Source: Amycolatopsis sp. NBC_01480 (GTDB lineage Bacteria > Actinomycetota > Actinomycetes > Mycobacteriales > Pseudonocardiaceae). From it: a stretch of DNA of 64,000 nt. The number at the start of each line of letters is the position of its first letter. Position 1 is the stretch's first letter. The stretch covers positions 9,114,001 to 9,178,000 of the forward strand of contig NZ_CP109442.1 in NCBI RefSeq assembly GCF_036227205.1, written 5' to 3'. The notes below the pieces were generated by a model. The model was not told the DNA's origin, made no database searches, and saw only the letters and a list, made by a program, of their open reading frames with translations. A program made the position numbers and the translations under genes. Below, one piece after another: positions 62,934 to 64,000 of the stretch.

Positions 62934-63497
62934 TCAGGAGTATTCGGAGATCTCCACCCCGAACGTGCCCGGCTCCAGCGCCTCGAAGATGTGCCGGACG
63001 TCGCCGGGATAGGAGATGTAGTCGCCGGGCAGCAGCTCGACCGGGTCGTCGGTCACGCCGACGCGGGCCCGCCCGGCGCAGATCACGATGTGCTCGACCA
63101 CGCCGTTCATGTGCGGGTCCGACCGCCGCGGGGTGCCCGGCTCCGCGCGGATCAGGTACACGTCCCGGCGGGCCGACGGCGGGCACGCGGAAAGCAGCGT
63201 GCACGCGTAGTCGGCGTGCTCGGCGAACACCGTCGGCCCCTTGCCCGCGCGGATCACGCGGACCTGCGGCCGCTCGGGTTCGACCAGCCGGGAGAACGGC
63301 ACGTCGAGCGCGACGCCGAGCGCCCACAGCGTCTCGACACTGGGGTTGCCCGAGCCGGATTCCAGCTGCGACAGCGTGGACTTCGCCAGCCCCGCGAGCC
63401 GCGCCAGCTCGGTCAGGGAGAGGCCGGCGCGGGTGCGTTCGCGGCGCAGCGACGTCGCGATGATGTCGAGCGGCGCGCTCCCGGTGTCGTGCGACAT
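62934..63497 (-). CDS. XRE family regulator with cupin sensor domain
   Basis: A 187-residue regulator. The HTH (about residues 10-65) reads RRERTRAGLSLTELARLAGL, then AKSTLSQLESGSGNPSVETLW; the C-terminal half is a cupin domain (GVVEHIVICAGRARVGV, LLPGDYISYPGDVRHIFE). ATG at 63497 has GGAG at good spacing; ATG at 63512 is an alternative. It is divergent from azlC, and two GTTCG-N6-CGAAC palindromes lie between them, so it most likely controls itself and the AzlC-type exporter. Confidence 0.88.
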   Translation of the reverse strand: MSHDTGSAPLDIIATSLRRERTRAGLSLTELARLAGLAKSTLSQLESGSGNPSVETLWALGVALDVPFSRLVEPERPQVRVIRAGKGPTVFAEHADYACTLLSACPPSARRDVYLIRAEPGTPRRSDPHMNGVVEHIVICAGRARVGVTDDPVELLPGDYISYPGDVRHIFEALEPGTFGVEISEYS

Positions 63498-63522
63498 GTG
63501 TGTTCGCTCCATCAGTCTTCTC

Positions 63523-63538
63523 GTTCGCCTTGACGAAC
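63523..63538. promoter_or_regulatory. Candidate XRE operator 1
   Basis: GTTCG-CCTTGA-CGAAC, extended to TCGTTC...GAACGA, 26 bp upstream of the XRE gene start. A second site with the same arms lies at 63572. Confidence 0.65.
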
Positions 63539-63567
63539 GACCTGGGTCGTGTTCAGTATAGGGCACT

Positions 63568-64000
63568 ATGCGTTCGATATGGCGAACACTCGACCGGGGC
63601 CTGGCCCGGGACATCGGCCTGGTCTGCCTGGCCGACGCCCTGGTCGGCGTGTCCTACGGGGCTATCTCGGTGAGCTCCGGCTTCCCGTTCTGGGCCCCGA
63701 TGTTGTTGTCCCTGCTGGTTTTCGCCGGCGCTTCGCAGTTCATGTTCGTCGGCATCGTGGCGGCGGGCGGCAACCCGCTGGCCGCCGTCGTGGTCGGCCT
63801 GCTGGTGAACACGCGGCACGTGCCGTTCGGCTTCGCGATCGGCGACGTGCTCGGCACGCGCTGGGCGAACCGGATCGCGGGCAGCCACCTGATGATCGAC
63901 GAATCGGTGGCGTTCGCGTTGGCGCAGAAGGATTTCAGCCGCAAACGCGCGGCGTACTGGGCCTGTGGCACCGGCCTGTTCGTGTCCTGGAACGTCGGCG
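63568..64000 (+). CDS. azlC: AzlC family ABC-type branched-chain amino acid permease (3' part outside window)
   Basis: About 144 residues are visible of a membrane protein of the AzlC family, which exports branched-chain amino acids or related compounds with a small AzlD partner, probably encoded just beyond the window. DALVGVSYGAISVSSGFPFW, FAGASQFMFVGIVAAGG and LLVNTRHVPFGFAI are characteristic. ATG at 63568 overlaps a candidate operator, so repressor binding could block the start region. The gene is cut by the window edge. Confidence 0.88.
   Translation, partial: MRSIWRTLDRGLARDIGLVCLADALVGVSYGAISVSSGFPFWAPMLLSLLVFAGASQFMFVGIVAAGGNPLAAVVVGLLVNTRHVPFGFAIGDVLGTRWANRIAGSHLMIDESVAFALAQKDFSRKRAAYWACGTGLFVSWNVG
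63572..63587. promoter_or_regulatory. Candidate XRE operator 2, inside azlC start
   Basis: GTTCG-ATATGG-CGAAC, matching the site at 63523 in both arms and spacing. It covers codons 2-7 of azlC. Confidence 0.6.

Overview
The window is high-GC DNA from an actinomycete of the Pseudonocardiales, most like Amycolatopsis. This placement is inferred from gene order and protein families; no 16S or other marker gene is present. The supporting signs are the actinobacterial block pdxS, pdxT, yebC, ruvCAB, yajC, secD, secF, apt, relA, cyclophilin and MBL hydrolase, which runs in the same order as in Mycobacterium, together with DinB/mycothiol-type proteins, a SARP regulator, a Ser/Thr kinase with FHA partners, bacterial Ku, and many GTG starts. 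No complete rRNA or tRNA gene, CRISPR array or prophage is visible.

Region by region. 1-11.6 kb: a ketopantoate reductase cut by the window edge, a DinB protein, a DUF302 protein, an MFS exporter, an HxlR regulator divergent from a secreted beta-lactamase-like protein, a DIP1984 protein, a flavin reductase, a TauE/SafE permease, a large secreted discoidin-domain protein, and ribA divergent from a MarR gene. 11.6-16 kb: two paralogous FHA proteins and a receptor kinase, then a DUF3040 protein. 16-20.7 kb: a Y-family polymerase, an S-adenosylhomocysteine (SAH) riboswitch with ahcY, two small genes, and Ku. 20.9-25.4 kb: a TetR gene and a heterodimeric ABC exporter. 25.5-33.8 kb: a pyruvate oxidase-type enzyme, an SRPBCC protein, a LigD-like protein with both catalytic sites degraded, a TetR gene convergent with a CocE-type hydrolase, then SPW, STAS and AraC genes. 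33.9-42.8 kb: a secreted M15-like protein, a SARP-NTPase-TPR regulator, a DJ-1/PfpI protein with a divergent GlxA regulator, a YibE/F protein and small membrane genes. 42.8-63 kb: the conserved housekeeping block (stringent response, purine salvage, Sec accessory proteins, Holliday junction processing, vitamin B6 synthesis), with an aminotransferase, an enoyl-CoA hydratase, an alpha/beta hydrolase, a cupin and an IS110-family element set into it. The right end holds an XRE-cupin regulator divergent from azlC, which is cut by the window edge.

The most striking structure is non-coding. A 46-bp palindrome occurs four times, always just after stop codons. One copy (56701-58327) is split exactly at its centre by an intact IS110-family element, with CT shared at both junctions. 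The 230-bp non-coding end of that element carries a terminal hairpin and two short stretches matching the two halves of the palindrome, as expected if it encodes a bridge RNA aimed at this repeat. Other palindromic families occur at 19360 and 49451, at 12508-12643, and as an in-frame insertion inside ahcY. Several regulator/target pairs can be read from matching operators, most clearly the TetR gene at 29265 with the hydrolase at 29956.
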